64,000 bases of DNA from Rhodocyclaceae bacterium (GCA_030824115.1 JAVBYI010000004.1:124001-188000); one strand, 5' to 3'; shown: positions 43,724-54,001, counted from the stretch's first letter. A program made the numbers and translations. Notes: generated by a model from the sequence alone, not told the origin.

Positions 43724-46700
43724 ATGACTGCTCGCCTCCGGGAAATCCCCTACAACACCACCTCGTTTTCCGATCGCGAGATCGTCATTCGCCTGCTCGG
43801 CGAAGAGATGTGGGCGGTGCTCGACGTGCTGCGCAGCCAGCGCGTCACCGGCCGTTCGGCGCGCATGTTGTACGAGGTGCTGGGCGATATCTGGGTGGTG
43901 CGGCGCAACCCTTACCTGGAAGATGACCTGCTCGCCAGTCCAGAGCGGCGCGACGCGCTAATCGGCGCGCTTGAGCATCGTCTGACCGAGATCGAGAAGC
44001 GGCGCAGTGGCAATACCGCCGTAGCGCAGTTGCTGGCCGCTGCGCAAAAAGCCGTGGCCGATTTCAAACAGTGGTTCATCGACACCCAGGCCTTGCGCAA
44101 GAAAGTCCTGCAGCGTTTGGTGCGCCATACGCGCAAGGACAACGTCTGCTTCGACGGCCTGTCGCGCGTCGCTCATGTCACGGATGCTACCGACTGGCGT
44201 GTCGAATATCCGTTCGTGGTACTGACGCCGGATACCGAAGCCGAAGTCATCCTGCTGGTGCGTGGCTGCATCGAGCTGGGGCTGACCATCATTCCGCGCG
44301 GTGGTGGCACCGGTTATACCGGCGGTGCCGTGCCGCTGTCGCCGCGCTCGGTCGTCATCAATACCGAGAAGCTGATCGACATGGGACCGGTCACCGAAGC
44401 GGTGCTGCCCGGCTTGATGAAGCCTTACGCGACGATTCGTACCGGCGCCGGCATGGTCACGCGCCGCGTCATGGAGCGCGCCGAAGAAGCCGGGCTGGTG
44501 TTTGCCTGCGATCCGACCTCGGCCGATGCTTCCTGCATCGGCGGCAATATCGCCATGAATGCCGGCGGCAAGAAGGCGGTGCTGTGGGGCACGGCGCTCG
44601 ACAATCTGGCGTCGTGGACGATGGTGACGCCCGCCGGCAAGTGGCTCGAAGTGGAGCGCATCGGTCACAACCTGGGCAAGATTCATGAGCAGGAAACCGC
44701 GACCTTCCATCTCAAGACCCTGTCGGACGACGGCCGTCTCGAACATGAGGAATTCCTCAGCATCCCGGGCAAGACCTTCCGCAAGACCGGGCTGGGCAAG
44801 GATGTCACCGACAAGTTTCTTGCCGGTCTGCCCGGTGTGCAGAAGGAAGGTTGCGACGGCCTGATCACCTCGGCGGTGTGGATTCTCCACAAGATGCCGC
44901 CCGCCGTACGCACGGTCTGCCTCGAATATTTCGGCCAGGTGCGCGATGCCGTACCGAGCATTGTCGAGATCACCGACTACTTCAAGCCCGGCGGTGCCGG
45001 TCTTGCCGCCGGCGTGCAGCTGGCCGGCCTCGAACATCTCGACGAACGTTATGTGCGCGCCGTCGGCTACGCGACCAAGGCCAAACGGCATGGCACGCCG
45101 AAGATGGTGCTGATCGGCGATATTGTCGGCGCTGACGAGACGGCCGTAATGCGTGCTACCTCGGATGTGGTGAAGATGGCGAATGCGCGCGGTGGCGAAG
45201 GCTTCATCGCCGTCAGCGCGGATGCCCGCAAGCGCTTCTGGCTCGACCGTGCGCGCACCGCAGCGATCTCGCGCCACACCAATGCCTTCAAGGTCAATGA
45301 GGACGTCGTCATTCCCCTGCCGCGCATGGGCGATTATTGCGACGGCATCGAGCGGCTGAACATCGAGCTGTCGATCCGCAACAAGCTGGACTTGTGCGAT
45401 GCGCTATCCGCCTTCCTCGCCGGTGATCTGCCCCTGCACATGGGCGATACGGGGCTGGACAAAACCGAACTGATCGGCGACCGCCGCGATCAGGCGCTGG
45501 CGACTGTCGCCGGCGTGCGTTCGCGCTGGCAGGGCTTGCTCGACAATCTGGATAGTGCCTGGCCGCCCCCGCCGGCGCCGACCATGCTGCGCACACGTTA
45601 CCAGTGGCATCCGCTGCCGGTGCCGCCGCGTCAGGTGCCGGTGAAACTGTGGCACCCGGTGCCGGCCACGGTCTTCGGCAAGCTGCAGGACTATTCGGTG
45701 CGCGTGTCGTGGAAGCGCGAGCTCAAACCGCTGCTGGAAGAAATTTTTGCCGGTGTGGCCTATGGTCCGGTGCTGGAGCGCATCAACGCGCTGCATCAGG
45801 AAGTCCTCAAGGGTCGCGTCTTTGTCGCCCTGCACATGCACGCCGGCGATGGCAATGTGCACACCAATATTCCGGTCAACTCCGACAACTACACGATGTT
45901 GCAGACGGCCTATCACACCGTCGAGCGCATCATGGTGCTGGCGCGCAAACTTGGCGGGGTGATTTCCGGTGAGCACGGCATTGGCATCACCAAGCTGGAA
46001 TTCCTCAGCGACGAGGAAATCCGTCCGTTCCGCGACTACAAGCAGAAGATCGACCCGCACGGCCATTTCAACAAGGGCAAACTGATGGCTGGCGCCGATT
46101 TGCGCAACGCCTACACGCCGTCGTTTGCGCTGCTCGGCGTCGAGTCACTGATCATGGAGCAGTCCGACATCGGCAGCATCTCCAACATGGTCAAGGATTG
46201 CCTGCGCTGCGGCAAATGCAAGCCGGTTTGCTCGACACATGTACCGCGTGCCAACCTGCTCTATTCGCCGCGCAACAAGATTCTTGGCGTCGGCCTGCTG
46301 GTCGAGGCTTTCCTGTATGAAGAGCAAACGCGGCGCGGCATCTCGCTCAAGCACTTCGAGGAATTCGGCGACATCGGCGACCATTGCACGGTCTGCCACA
46401 AGTGCGTCAAGCCTTGCCCGGTCGATATCGATTTCGGCGATGTATCGATTGCCATGCGCAATTTCCTGCGCAAGGCTGGCAAGAAGAAAACGGCGCCGGG
46501 CACCAAGCTTGCCATGATCTTCCTCACCGCCACCGATCCGGCAACGATCAAGGCGATGAAGATGGGCATGATGGACATCGGCTATCGCGCCCAGCGTATC
46601 GGCCATGCCATCGCCAAGTCGCTCGGCTTGACGCAGGATTCCGTCAAGCGTCCGCCTGCCTCGTTGGGCCGCCCCGATCTGCCGGCGCAGGTCATCCACT

Positions 46701-47608
46701 TTCTCAACAAGCCGATGCCGGCGACTGTGCCGGTGCGTACGGCACGCGGCCAACTCGATATCGAAGATGCCGCAGTGATTCCGGTGATTCGCAATCCCCA
46801 GCGCGTCAATGAAGATTCGGAGGCCGTCTTCTACTTCCCCGGTTGTGGTTCCGAGCGTCTGTTCTCGCAGGTCGGCCTCGCCACGCAGGCGATGCTCTGG
46901 CATGTCGGCACCACCACGGTGCTACCGCCGGGCTATCTGTGCTGCGGCTATCCGCAGACCGCGAACGGCGATGAAGACAAGGGCCAAGCCATCACCACGC
47001 AGAACCGCGTGCTGTTCCACCGTGTTGCGAATACGCTCAACTACCTCGATATCAAGACGGTGATTGTCAGCTGCGGCACCTGCATGGACCAGTTGCAGAA
47101 GTACGAATTCGAACGCATCTTCCCCGGCTGCCGGCTGCTCGACATTCACGAGTATCTGATGGAAAAGGGTGTAAAGCTCGATGGCCTGCAAGGCACACAG
47201 TATCTCTACCATGACCCCTGCCATACGCCGATGAAGCAGCACAATCCAGTGAAAGTCACCAGCGCGCTGATGGGCAAACAAGTCCTGCTCTCCGACCGCT
47301 GCTGCGGCGAATCCGGCACGCTGGCCGTGTCGCGTCCCGACGTATCGACGCAGGTGCGCTTCCGCAAGCAACAGGAAATCGAGGCCGGGGTCGCTACTTT
47401 GCAAAAAGTCGGCGATGGCAGGACGGCAGTCAAGCTGCTGACCAGTTGCCCGAGCTGCCTGCAGGGCTTGTCGCGTTACCGCGAAGATGCCCCCATTGAG
47501 GCCGACTACATCGTCGTCGAACTGGCGCGCCATCTGCTCGGGCAGGACTGGCAGGAAGATTACGTCGCCGCCGCCAACGCCGGCGGCATTGAGCGCGTGC
47601 TGCTTTAA
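43724..47608 (+). CDS. Large FAD/FMN and Fe-S oxidoreductase, D-lactate-dehydrogenase-like
   Basis: This 1294-residue protein combines a 150-residue N-terminal region (DUF3683-like, [17 protein letters not shown]), a FAD-binding PCMH domain ([35 protein letters not shown]), a lactate/glycolate oxidase C-terminal FAD domain ([25 protein letters not shown]), two [4Fe-4S] sites ([11 protein letters not shown] and [11 protein letters not shown]) and CCG domains ([27 protein letters not shown]). It likely oxidises D-lactate or another 2-hydroxy acid to the quinone pool. The ATG at 43724 is preferred to TTG 43718. A 24-bp repeat copy encodes KVGDGRTA near the end. Confidence 0.88.
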   Translation: MTARLREIPYNTTSFSDREIVIRLLGEEMWAVLDVLRSQRVTGRSARMLYEVLGDIWVVRRNPYLEDDLLASPERRDALIGALEHRLTEIEKRRSGNTAVAQLLAAAQKAVADFKQWFIDTQALRKKVLQRLVRHTRKDNVCFDGLSRVAHVTDATDWRVEYPFVVLTPDTEAEVILLVRGCIELGLTIIPRGGGTGYTGGAVPLSPRSVVINTEKLIDMGPVTEAVLPGLMKPYATIRTGAGMVTRRVMERAEEAGLVFACDPTSADASCIGGNIAMNAGGKKAVLWGTALDNLASWTMVTPAGKWLEVERIGHNLGKIHEQETATFHLKTLSDDGRLEHEEFLSIPGKTFRKTGLGKDVTDKFLAGLPGVQKEGCDGLITSAVWILHKMPPAVRTVCLEYFGQVRDAVPSIVEITDYFKPGGAGLAAGVQLAGLEHLDERYVRAVGYATKAKRHGTPKMVLIGDIVGADETAVMRATSDVVKMANARGGEGFIAVSADARKRFWLDRARTAAISRHTNAFKVNEDVVIPLPRMGDYCDGIERLNIELSIRNKLDLCDALSAFLAGDLPLHMGDTGLDKTELIGDRRDQALATVAGVRSRWQGLLDNLDSAWPPPPAPTMLRTRYQWHPLPVPPRQVPVKLWHPVPATVFGKLQDYSVRVSWKRELKPLLEEIFAGVAYGPVLERINALHQEVLKGRVFVALHMHAGDGNVHTNIPVNSDNYTMLQTAYHTVERIMVLARKLGGVISGEHGIGITKLEFLSDEEIRPFRDYKQKIDPHGHFNKGKLMAGADLRNAYTPSFALLGVESLIMEQSDIGSISNMVKDCLRCGKCKPVCSTHVPRANLLYSPRNKILGVGLLVEAFLYEEQTRRGISLKHFEEFGDIGDHCTVCHKCVKPCPVDIDFGDVSIAMRNFLRKAGKKKTAPGTKLAMIFLTATDPATIKAMKMGMMDIGYRAQRIGHAIAKSLGLTQDSVKRPPASLGRPDLPAQVIHFLNKPMPATVPVRTARGQLDIEDAAVIPVIRNPQRVNEDSEAVFYFPGCGSERLFSQVGLATQAMLWHVGTTTVLPPGYLCCGYPQTANGDEDKGQAITTQNRVLFHRVANTLNYLDIKTVIVSCGTCMDQLQKYEFERIFPGCRLLDIHEYLMEKGVKLDGLQGTQYLYHDPCHTPMKQHNPVKVTSALMGKQVLLSDRCCGESGTLAVSRPDVSTQVRFRKQQEIEAGVATLQKVGDGRTAVKLLTSCPSCLQGLSRYREDAPIEADYIVVELARHLLGQDWQEDYVAAANAGGIERVLL
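45121..45144 (+). repeat. Possible divergent 24-bp repeat copy (in FAD/Fe-S gene)
   Basis: 18 of 24 positions match the consensus, and 22 of 24 match the variant in rep at 24356. It is read as IVGADETAV. The stretch may simply be conserved protein sequence. Confidence 0.35.
47404..47427 (+). repeat. Dispersed 24-bp repeat, copy 12 (in FAD/Fe-S gene)
   Basis: 23 of 24 positions match, with the flanking GCA kept. It is sense to the gene and encodes KVGDGRTA just before the last CPSC cysteine motif. Confidence 0.9.
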
Positions 47609-48226
47609 CTACGCGGTGTGTCCGGGGGCGGCCTTCACGTTGCTGTGATCGACCGTGACCCAAAGGCTTTCGCCGTTCTTGCGCTTCATGTTGAGAATGG
47701 CGCTGCGTGGCAGTCCGTTGACGTGGCGTGTGATGACATCCATGACCCACCCGTGCGCAATCACCAATACGCGCTTGCCGCGATTGGCTGCACCGATGTC
47801 GATGAGGGCGTCGAGGATTCGGTCGGCAAATTCGTCCATTGTCTCGCCGCCGGTGAAGTGGCCGGCCGGATTGCGCTTGAGGATGAGCTGTAGCTCCACC
47901 GGATTGAGTTCGGCGAGTTCAATCTTTGGGATGCCCTGAAAGATGCCGAAATTCCGCTCCATCAGCCCGTCGTGGAATTTTGGAAACGGCAGGCGGATCA
48001 GTGGGGCAATGATCTCGGCGGTTTCGCGCGCCCTCAGCAGGGGGCTGGACCAGATGGCGGCAAAGCCGGCCTCGTTGAAGCTGGCGGCCATGGCACGCGC
48101 CTGCTTGCGCCCCAGTTGATTGAGCGTGACATCCGTCCAGCCCTGCAGGATGCCTTGCTGGTTCCAGTCAGTTTCGCCATGACGCGTGATGCAGAGCAGG
48201 GCAGGCGGGTTGGCAGTAATGGGCAT
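47609..48226 (-). CDS. Histidine phosphatase family protein
   Basis: This 205-residue cytoplasmic enzyme belongs to the phosphoglycerate mutase-like branch. The phosphohistidine motif is ITRHGETDWNQQGILQGWTD (His16), with IWSSPLLRARETAE, ERNFGIFQG and a late His in LVIAHGWVMDVI. Such proteins act on small phosphorylated substrates (alpha-ribazole phosphate, sugar phosphates); the substrate is not predictable here. Its stop abuts the convergent FAD/Fe-S gene. Confidence 0.9.
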   Translation of the reverse strand: MPITANPPALLCITRHGETDWNQQGILQGWTDVTLNQLGRKQARAMAASFNEAGFAAIWSSPLLRARETAEIIAPLIRLPFPKFHDGLMERNFGIFQGIPKIELAELNPVELQLILKRNPAGHFTGGETMDEFADRILDALIDIGAANRGKRVLVIAHGWVMDVITRHVNGLPRSAILNMKRKNGESLWVTVDHSNVKAAPGHTA

Positions 48227-48271
48227 GCGCCATTGTAAGATGACAGCGTCAGGTATTTGGGGGTGGTTGAC

Positions 48272-50050
48272 ATGTGCGGCATCGCAGGAGAGTTACGTTT
48301 CGATGGCAGCGCGCCGGATCAGGCGACGATCGAGCGCATGATGGCGCAGCTCGCGCGGCGCGGGCCGGACAGCCAGGGTTTCTGGCGCGATGGCCCCGTG
48401 GCCTTCGGCCATCGCCGCCTGGCGATCATCGATTTGTCCGAGCGCTCGCGTCAACCCATGGTGGATGTGTCCTGCGGCCTGTCACTCGTCTTTAACGGCA
48501 CGATCTACAACTACCCCGAACTGCGCGCCGAGTTGCACCACCTCGGCCACGTGTTCTTCTCCGATGGCGATACCGAAGTCATCCTGCGCGCTTATGCCGA
48601 ATGGGGCGAAGCCTGCGTCGAACGCCTGCATGGCATGTTTGCCTTTGCAATCTGGGACAGCCGGAAACAGCAACTGTTCCTCGCGCGCGACCGGCTCGGT
48701 ATCAAGCCGCTTTACTTCGCGCGGACGAACAATTTCTTCCGCTTTGCCTCCAACACCCAGGCGTTGCTGGCGGCCGGCGCTATCGATACGCGCATCGATC
48801 CCATCGCACTGCATCACCAGTTCACCCTGCATTCCGTTGTGCCGTCACCGCACACCATTCTCAGGGGCATCCGCAAGCTCGAACAGGGGACGACCCTGAC
48901 GCTCGACGTGGCCGGTAATGAGACAACGCGCCGCTACTGGTCGCTCAAGGCGCAACGCCCCGCTATCGCTAAAACCGAAGCCGAGTGGACAGAAGCTATC
49001 CACGAAGCCCTGCGTGTCGCCGTGAAAAAACGTATCGAAATCGCCGACGTCAAGGTTGGCGTGCTGCTCTCCGGCGGACTGGATTCCTCGCTGCTGGTGG
49101 CGCTGCTGGCCGAACAGGGCGTGCCCGATCTGATGACTTTTTCGATCGGTTTCGAAGATCATCCCGAGGAGCGCGGCAACGAATTCGAATACTCAGACGC
49201 GGTGGCCGACCACTTCGGTACGCGGCATCACAAGATTGCGATCCCGAATGACGAGGTGCTGCGTCGCCTGCCCGAAGCCGTGGACTGCATGGCTGAGCCG
49301 ATGGTCAGTCAGGATGTCATCTCGTTCTACCTGTTGTCGGAGCAGGTCAGCAAAACCGTCAAGGTCGTGCAGAGCGGACAGGGGGCGGACGAAGTGTTTG
49401 CCGGCTACTCATGGCATCCGAAGATGGCGGCCGAGTCATGGCCCTACGTTGATCGCCTGCGTCGCCATTATTTCGACCGCGAGCATGGCGAATTCGCCGT
49501 CCTGTCAGCGCCGACTTTTCAGGTCGGCGATGTGACGGGTGAGCTAATGGCCGCGAAGCTTGCCGAACCCTATGCCGACGAATTCATCGATCAGTTGCTG
49601 CGCGCCGAGGCGACGCTGCTGATTACCGATGACCCGGTCAAGCGCGTCGACAACATGACCATGGCCTGGGGCCTGGAAGCGCGCGTGCCCTTCCTCGATC
49701 ATCATCTTGTCGAACTGGCGGCGCAGATGCCGCCGGAACTCAAGCTCGGATCGGGAGGGAAGCACGTCCTCAAGAAGATTTCACGCGGCTTGCTGCCCGA
49801 TCTCGTCATCGACCGGCCCAAAGGCTACTTCCCGATGCCGGCGCTCAAGTTCGTGCGCGGCGAATTTCTCGACTTCATGCGCGGCATCCTCGATTCGCAA
49901 GCCTGCCGCCAGCGTGGCCTTTATCAGCGCACTTATGTCGAGCAACTGCTGGCCGAACCGGAAAAGCACCTGACGCGCATCCAGGGCAGCAAACTCTGGC
50001 ACCTTGCCTTGCTGGAACTATGGCTGCAGCGGAATGTTGCCGGGACATAA
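48272..50050 (+). CDS. Asparagine-synthase-like amidotransferase, NAGGN type
   Basis: This 592-residue enzyme has an N-terminal class II glutaminase with catalytic Cys2 (MCGIAGELRFDG; the ATG at 48272 is fixed by this) and an asparagine-synthetase domain with the PPi loop VLLSGGLDSSLL. VFNGTIYNYPELRAEL and RLGIKPLYFA are typical. Length and motifs resemble the N-acetylglutaminylglutamine amidotransferase of osmoprotectant synthesis more than plain AsnB, but the usual partner synthetase gene is not adjacent. A 24-bp repeat copy encodes AVLSAPTF at residues 409-416. Confidence 0.85.
   Translation: MCGIAGELRFDGSAPDQATIERMMAQLARRGPDSQGFWRDGPVAFGHRRLAIIDLSERSRQPMVDVSCGLSLVFNGTIYNYPELRAELHHLGHVFFSDGDTEVILRAYAEWGEACVERLHGMFAFAIWDSRKQQLFLARDRLGIKPLYFARTNNFFRFASNTQALLAAGAIDTRIDPIALHHQFTLHSVVPSPHTILRGIRKLEQGTTLTLDVAGNETTRRYWSLKAQRPAIAKTEAEWTEAIHEALRVAVKKRIEIADVKVGVLLSGGLDSSLLVALLAEQGVPDLMTFSIGFEDHPEERGNEFEYSDAVADHFGTRHHKIAIPNDEVLRRLPEAVDCMAEPMVSQDVISFYLLSEQVSKTVKVVQSGQGADEVFAGYSWHPKMAAESWPYVDRLRRHYFDREHGEFAVLSAPTFQVGDVTGELMAAKLAEPYADEFIDQLLRAEATLLITDDPVKRVDNMTMAWGLEARVPFLDHHLVELAAQMPPELKLGSGGKHVLKKISRGLLPDLVIDRPKGYFPMPALKFVRGEFLDFMRGILDSQACRQRGLYQRTYVEQLLAEPEKHLTRIQGSKLWHLALLELWLQRNVAGT
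49496..49519 (-). repeat. Dispersed 24-bp repeat, copy 13 (in amidotransferase gene)
   Basis: 23 of 24 positions match on the minus strand. It starts on a codon boundary and encodes AVLSAPTF. Confidence 0.92.
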
Positions 50051-50073
50051 GTTATTGCTTATATGTCGAAAGG

Positions 50074-50103
50074 TTGACATAGATCAAAGTCTGACGGGTC
50101 TAT
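50074..50103 (+). promoter_or_regulatory. FNR-like box and sigma-70 -35 element upstream of cheV
   Basis: TTGACATAGATCAA (50074-50087) fits the FNR/ANR box TTGAT-N4-ATCAA in nine of ten bases, and its first six bases are also a perfect -35 TTGACA. A weak -10 (GTCTAT, 50098-50103) would start transcription near 50110 and include the riboswitch. A class II reading would use AATAAT (50112-50117) and start inside the aptamer, which is less likely. Confidence 0.55.
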
Positions 50104-50116
50104 GCACTCAAAATAA

Positions 50117-50213
50117 TGACACGCAGTTAAGGGCAAGCCCTGATGAAAGTCAGGGTACGCAAAGCTACCTACCTAAAGACCAAGTCTATGGCAGAGGGGC
50201 CGCCAAGCGATCC
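50117..50213 (+). ncRNA. Cyclic-di-GMP-I (GEMM-I) riboswitch
   Basis: The leader of cheV carries the GEMM-I pattern: CACGCAG (50120-50126), AGGGCAA (50130-50136), a hairpin CCCTGA / TCAGGG (50138-50155) closed by a GAAA tetraloop (50145-50148), the invariant ACGCAAAGC (50157-50165), and a tetraloop receptor CCTAA (50172-50176) with TATGG (50187-50191), followed by GGGGCCGCC. The AGGGCAA ligand-site sequence has G where cGAMP-selective variants have A, so cyclic-di-GMP is the expected ligand. This call rests on sequence and pairing seen by eye. Confidence 0.88.
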
Positions 50214-50229
50214 ATCTGATGCTGAAGCG

Positions 50230-50257
50230 GTGTCTCTGTCTGTGACGTGTGAGGCAC
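50230..50257 (+). promoter_or_regulatory. Hairpin that sequesters the cheV ribosome binding site
   Basis: GTGTCTC (50230-50236) pairs with GAGGCAC (50251-50257), with one G-U pair. The right arm contains the Shine-Dalgarno GAGG, five bases before the ATG at 50259. It is the only clear stem between aptamer and start and there is no T-tract, which suggests control of translation, not termination. Confidence 0.6.
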
Positions 50258-50258
50258 G

Positions 50259-51239
50259 ATGAGAACAGAAATGCCCTTCCAGTCAGGACTCTCCGGCCCC
50301 GCCTCCCGCCAGGACACGCTCACCTCGGTCGATGCGCGTACCCAGTTGGCGGGCACCAACATGATGGAGTTGCTCCTCTTCAAGCTTGGAGCACCTGAGG
50401 TTTATGGGATCAATGTCTTCAAGGTCAAGGAGATTATCCGCACGGTCGACATCACGCAGGCTCCCTCTCAACCTGAGTTTGTCGTTGGCATGGCATCGAT
50501 CAGGGGGCAGTTGTTGCCCGTCGTCGATCTGGTTTCGCTCTGTGGCAACTGCCTTTCCGGTCGATCCCCCGTCATGATCATCACCGAGTTTTCAAATACT
50601 ACCCAGGCATTTCTGGTTGAGTCGGTGGACACCATCATCCGCGTTGGCTGGAACGATGTCCATCAAGCCCCGGCGATGCTATCGGGTAGCACCAAGCTGA
50701 CCGGCGTCACCCGGCTCAGGGATGGCACTTTGGTCTCCATTCTCGATGTGGAGCAGATCCTGCACTCGATCGCAGGCGATAAACCGGTATCGCTGGAGTC
50801 GATGTACCTCCCCGAGACACAGCAAGCGACACTCAAAAACCTCAAGATATTCTTTGCCGACGACAGTGCCTTTGCACGGAATCAACTCAAGCAGATTCTC
50901 GACAGTATCGGCGTTGCTTCGGATTTTGCCGTCAATGGCCTGGACGCCTGGACGCGTCTGGATGCCTTGGCCGCCATTGCGGAAGCCAGTGGGACGCCAC
51001 TCGTAGACTCGTTCCCGATTGTCATTACGGATATCGAGATGCCCGAAATGGATGGTTTCATGTTGACGCGCAAGATCAAGGCCGATCCCCGCTTCAAAGG
51101 CATCAAGGTGTTGCTGCACTCGTCAATGTCGGAATCCTCCAACAAGGACAAGGGGATCGCGCTTGGTGCGGATGGTTTCCTGCCGAAGTACAAACCCAGA
51201 GAAGTGGCGGAGAGTCTCCGGTCGTTCCTGCCTTCGTGA
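50259..51239 (+). CDS. cheV: CheV-type chemotaxis coupling protein (CheW-REC)
   Basis: This 326-residue cytoplasmic protein joins a CheW-like domain (about 30-175: LLLFKLGAPEVYGINVFKVKEII, ASIRGQLLPVVDL) to a receiver (about 195-326). The receiver has the acidic pair ADDSAFAR, phospho-acceptor Asp258 in VITDIEMPEMDG and Lys310 in GFLPKYKP. CheV links chemoreceptors to CheA and adapts the signal. No other che gene is near. Control by a cyclic-di-GMP riboswitch means the level of coupling depends on the motile-sessile state. Confidence 0.92.
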   Translation: MRTEMPFQSGLSGPASRQDTLTSVDARTQLAGTNMMELLLFKLGAPEVYGINVFKVKEIIRTVDITQAPSQPEFVVGMASIRGQLLPVVDLVSLCGNCLSGRSPVMIITEFSNTTQAFLVESVDTIIRVGWNDVHQAPAMLSGSTKLTGVTRLRDGTLVSILDVEQILHSIAGDKPVSLESMYLPETQQATLKNLKIFFADDSAFARNQLKQILDSIGVASDFAVNGLDAWTRLDALAAIAEASGTPLVDSFPIVITDIEMPEMDGFMLTRKIKADPRFKGIKVLLHSSMSESSNKDKGIALGADGFLPKYKPREVAESLRSFLPS

Positions 51240-51240
51240 T

Positions 51241-51255
51241 GGATCGTTGCGATCC
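51241..51255. terminator. Short hairpin between convergent stops
   Basis: GGATCG-TTG-CGATCC is a perfect six-base stem that exactly fills the 16-base gap between the cheV and HD-GYP stops. There is no T-run, so it is at best a weak bidirectional terminator or mRNA end stabiliser. Confidence 0.3.
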
Positions 51256-52500
51256 CTAGCCTCTACCTTCCAGATAAAAATCCACCCGTCCTTGCGGCGC
51301 CAGATAGGCGATCACTTCGCGCGGGATGTCCCTGGGTGACAGGGTACTGGTAATCTTCTCATCCGCTTCTTTCATGTCGAGCAGTAGGGCTTCGTTGCGG
51401 GGCACACTGGCGTCGTAGAGCATCAGGAGCGGACGCAACAGATCCTGCGATGAGGATTCGACCACCAGACCATAACTGCCATCACTCAGCATGACGAAAG
51501 TGCCGGGTGGGTAGACGCCCAGCGCCTTGACGAAGGCACCCAGAATCTCGGGGTCATACGCCGCACGCTCGTGCGTGAACATGCGTGCGATAGCCTCGGC
51601 AGGCAAGCAAGCCTGCTTTGCATCGAGCGGATTGCACAGGTTGTCATAGCGGTTGGCGATGGCAACGATGCGTGCCAGCTTGGGAATCTTGGTGCCGTTC
51701 AGCCCGTTTGGATAGCCGCTACCATCCCAATACTCGTGGTGACAGGCGATGATGTTCTTGACTGCGATGGGCAGTTGCTTTATCCCGGCGACAGCATTCA
51801 GGCCACGTCCGATGTGGGTACGGTAGAACTGTTCCTCGGCGGCAGTCCGGTTGGGATTGCGCACCACCCGTGCGGGAATTTCGGGCAGCCCGGCATCGTG
51901 CAGCATCGCGCCCAGCCCCAGATGCTTCATTTCCTCTTCCGGGAGGCCGATGCTCTTGCCGATCAGCAAGGACAGCACCATCACGTTCATCGCATGATTC
52001 GGCAGCCCGGTCTCGCTTTTCTTCAAATTGACCAGATGGACGGCCACACTGCTGGCGTTGATAAGTCCGCCGACGAGGCGGTCGACCAGCACGCGGCTTT
52101 GCGTGTGCGCCTCGTTCGGGCGCGGCCCCAGTTCGCCCAGAATCTGGCGAATCGATCCGGTCTCCTGTTCGAAGAGACGGGCGCAACGCGCGATATTTTC
52201 GCGTTTCTCGCGTACGCGCAGCACGCGGTCACGTTTGTTATCGAGCAGGGCATCCAGCGCACCCGTCGTGAAATCCGCTTCTTCTTCTACCGCTGGCGCG
52301 GGGGTCTCCGGCAGGGGCGTGGTGGTACTGCGCTGCGGGTCCCACTCGACAGAACGCAATCCCATCTGATGAAGGGTCTGGATTTGCTGCGCAGTGGCGA
52401 TACGAAAGCGATTGAGCAGAAACGGATGTGCCATCCAGCCGAGCGACTCAAGGGAAATGAACATGCCGGGCTGAAGGCGATTAACGGGGATGGTAGGCAT
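51256..52500 (-). CDS. HD-GYP cyclic-di-GMP phosphodiesterase
   Basis: This 414-residue protein has an N-terminal DUF3391-like region (IPVNRLQPGMFISLESLGWMAHPFLLNRF) and a C-terminal HD-GYP domain: HDAG at 201-204 and HHEYWDGSGYPNGL at 253-266, with His at 229 (RTHIGRG). The catalytic set is intact. The ATG at 52500 is chosen since homology starts there; the frame continues to 52950 but only antisense to miaB. It converges on cheV, whose riboswitch senses the same molecule. Confidence 0.92.
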   Translation of the reverse strand: MPTIPVNRLQPGMFISLESLGWMAHPFLLNRFRIATAQQIQTLHQMGLRSVEWDPQRSTTTPLPETPAPAVEEEADFTTGALDALLDNKRDRVLRVREKRENIARCARLFEQETGSIRQILGELGPRPNEAHTQSRVLVDRLVGGLINASSVAVHLVNLKKSETGLPNHAMNVMVLSLLIGKSIGLPEEEMKHLGLGAMLHDAGLPEIPARVVRNPNRTAAEEQFYRTHIGRGLNAVAGIKQLPIAVKNIIACHHEYWDGSGYPNGLNGTKIPKLARIVAIANRYDNLCNPLDAKQACLPAEAIARMFTHERAAYDPEILGAFVKALGVYPPGTFVMLSDGSYGLVVESSSQDLLRPLLMLYDASVPRNEALLLDMKEADEKITSTLSPRDIPREVIAYLAPQGRVDFYLEGRG

Positions 52501-52626
52501 TGGCAATGGAAAGACGATCTGATGCGTTGAGCCGATTATGCGGTTCGTCCGGTGCTGGCGCAAGAGAGGGGGTGATGATCGTGTGGCTGATAAAATTTGC
52601 ATTTTATTCCTCCACACCTCCCCGCC

Positions 52627-53988
52627 ATGACCCAGAAAGTCTTCATCCGCACCTTTGGCTGCCAGATGAACGAGTACGACTCGGACAAGATGGTCGATAT
52701 GCTCGGCACCGAGGGCGTTGTCAGGACGGACAAGGTTGAGGAAGCGGACATCATCCTCTTCAACACCTGCTCGGTGCGTGAGAAGCCGCAGGAGAAAGTG
52801 TTCCATGACCTGGGCCGTGTGCGCAAGCTCAAGGAGGCGAAGCCCGGCCTGATCATCGGCGTCGGTGGCTGCGTCGCCAGCCAGGAGGGTGAACACATCA
52901 TCGAGCGGGCACCCTACGTGGATCTGGTCTTCGGCCCGCAGACGCTGCATCGCCTGCCCGAACTGATTGCGGCACGGCGGGCCTCAGGCAAGGCGCAGGT
53001 AGATGTGTCCTTTCCCGAGATCGAGAAGTTCGACACGCTGCCGGCGGCGCGCGTCGAGGGCGAGGCGGGCTCCAGTGCCTTTGTCTCGATCATGGAGGGC
53101 TGCTCGAAGTTCTGCACCTTTTGCATCGTGCCTTACACGCGCGGTGAGGAAGTTTCCCGGCCGTTCGATGACGTGCTCGCCGAAGTGTCGGCGCTGGTGA
53201 AGCAGGGCGTCAAGGAAGTGACGCTGCTCGGCCAGAACGTGAATGCCTATCGTGGCCAGATGAACGATGCGAGCGACGGCGATACCGTCGACCTCGCTTT
53301 CGTCATCGAGGCGATTGCCGCCATGCCGGAGATCGAACGCATCCGTTACACCACCTCGCATCCGCGTGAGATGAGCCAGCGGCTGATCGATACCTATGCG
53401 ACCATCCCCAAGCTGGCGCCGCACCTGCATTTGCCGGTGCAGTCCGGTTCCGACCGCGTGCTGGCGGCGATGAAGCGTGGCTATACGGTGCTCGAATACA
53501 AGTCGCTGGTGAGGAAGCTGCGCGCGGCGCGCCCGGAACTTTCGTTGTCGACGGACTTCATTGTCGGCTTCCCCGGCGAGACGGCCGAGGACTTCGAGAA
53601 GACCATGACGCTGATCGACGAGATCGGTTTCGATGCCAGCTTCTCCTTCATCTTCAGCCCGCGTCCCGGTACGCCGGCGGCGGAAATGACCGACGACACA
53701 ACGGCCGAGCTGAAAACCGAGCGCCTGATGCGCCTGCAGAAACGCATCGAGGAACTTGCTTTTGCGGTTTCGCAGTCGATGGTCGGTACGGTGCAGAAGG
53801 TGCTGGTCGAGGGGCGTGCCCGAAAGGATGAACACGAACTGGCCGGCCGAACTGCCAACAACCGCGTGGTGAATTTCAAGGGCAGCCCGCGCCAGATCGG
53901 CCAGTTCATTGATGTGACCATTACCGCCGCGCTGCCGCACAGTTTGCGCGGGGAGGTGGTGGTGCGAGAGCCCACAACCCCGATTTGA
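52627..53988 (+). CDS. miaB: tRNA-2-methylthio-N6-dimethylallyladenosine synthase MiaB
   Basis: This 453-residue radical-SAM methylthiotransferase modifies A37 of tRNAs that read UNN codons. The N-terminal UPF0004 domain has Cys12, Cys48 and Cys82 for the auxiliary cluster; the SAM-cluster cysteines are 159, 163 and 166 (CSKFCTFC). [11 protein letters not shown] and [19 protein letters not shown] are signatures, and a C-terminal TRAM domain follows. ATG 52627 is the start; an upstream frame at 52597 adds no family sequence. Confidence 0.96.
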   Translation: MTQKVFIRTFGCQMNEYDSDKMVDMLGTEGVVRTDKVEEADIILFNTCSVREKPQEKVFHDLGRVRKLKEAKPGLIIGVGGCVASQEGEHIIERAPYVDLVFGPQTLHRLPELIAARRASGKAQVDVSFPEIEKFDTLPAARVEGEAGSSAFVSIMEGCSKFCTFCIVPYTRGEEVSRPFDDVLAEVSALVKQGVKEVTLLGQNVNAYRGQMNDASDGDTVDLAFVIEAIAAMPEIERIRYTTSHPREMSQRLIDTYATIPKLAPHLHLPVQSGSDRVLAAMKRGYTVLEYKSLVRKLRAARPELSLSTDFIVGFPGETAEDFEKTMTLIDEIGFDASFSFIFSPRPGTPAAEMTDDTTAELKTERLMRLQKRIEELAFAVSQSMVGTVQKVLVEGRARKDEHELAGRTANNRVVNFKGSPRQIGQFIDVTITAALPHSLRGEVVVREPTTPI

Positions 53989-54001
53989 ACGGCACGCACA
54001 G

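Noticed and set aside
52501..52950. N-terminal extension of the HD-GYP protein
   Set aside because: Lies antisense to miaB and adds no family sequence; ATG 52500 begins the conserved region.
53186..53215. GTCGGCGCTGGTGAAGCAGG in miaB, similar to the repeat core
   Set aside because: It encodes the conserved [16 protein letters not shown] of MiaB, so natural coding sequence explains it.
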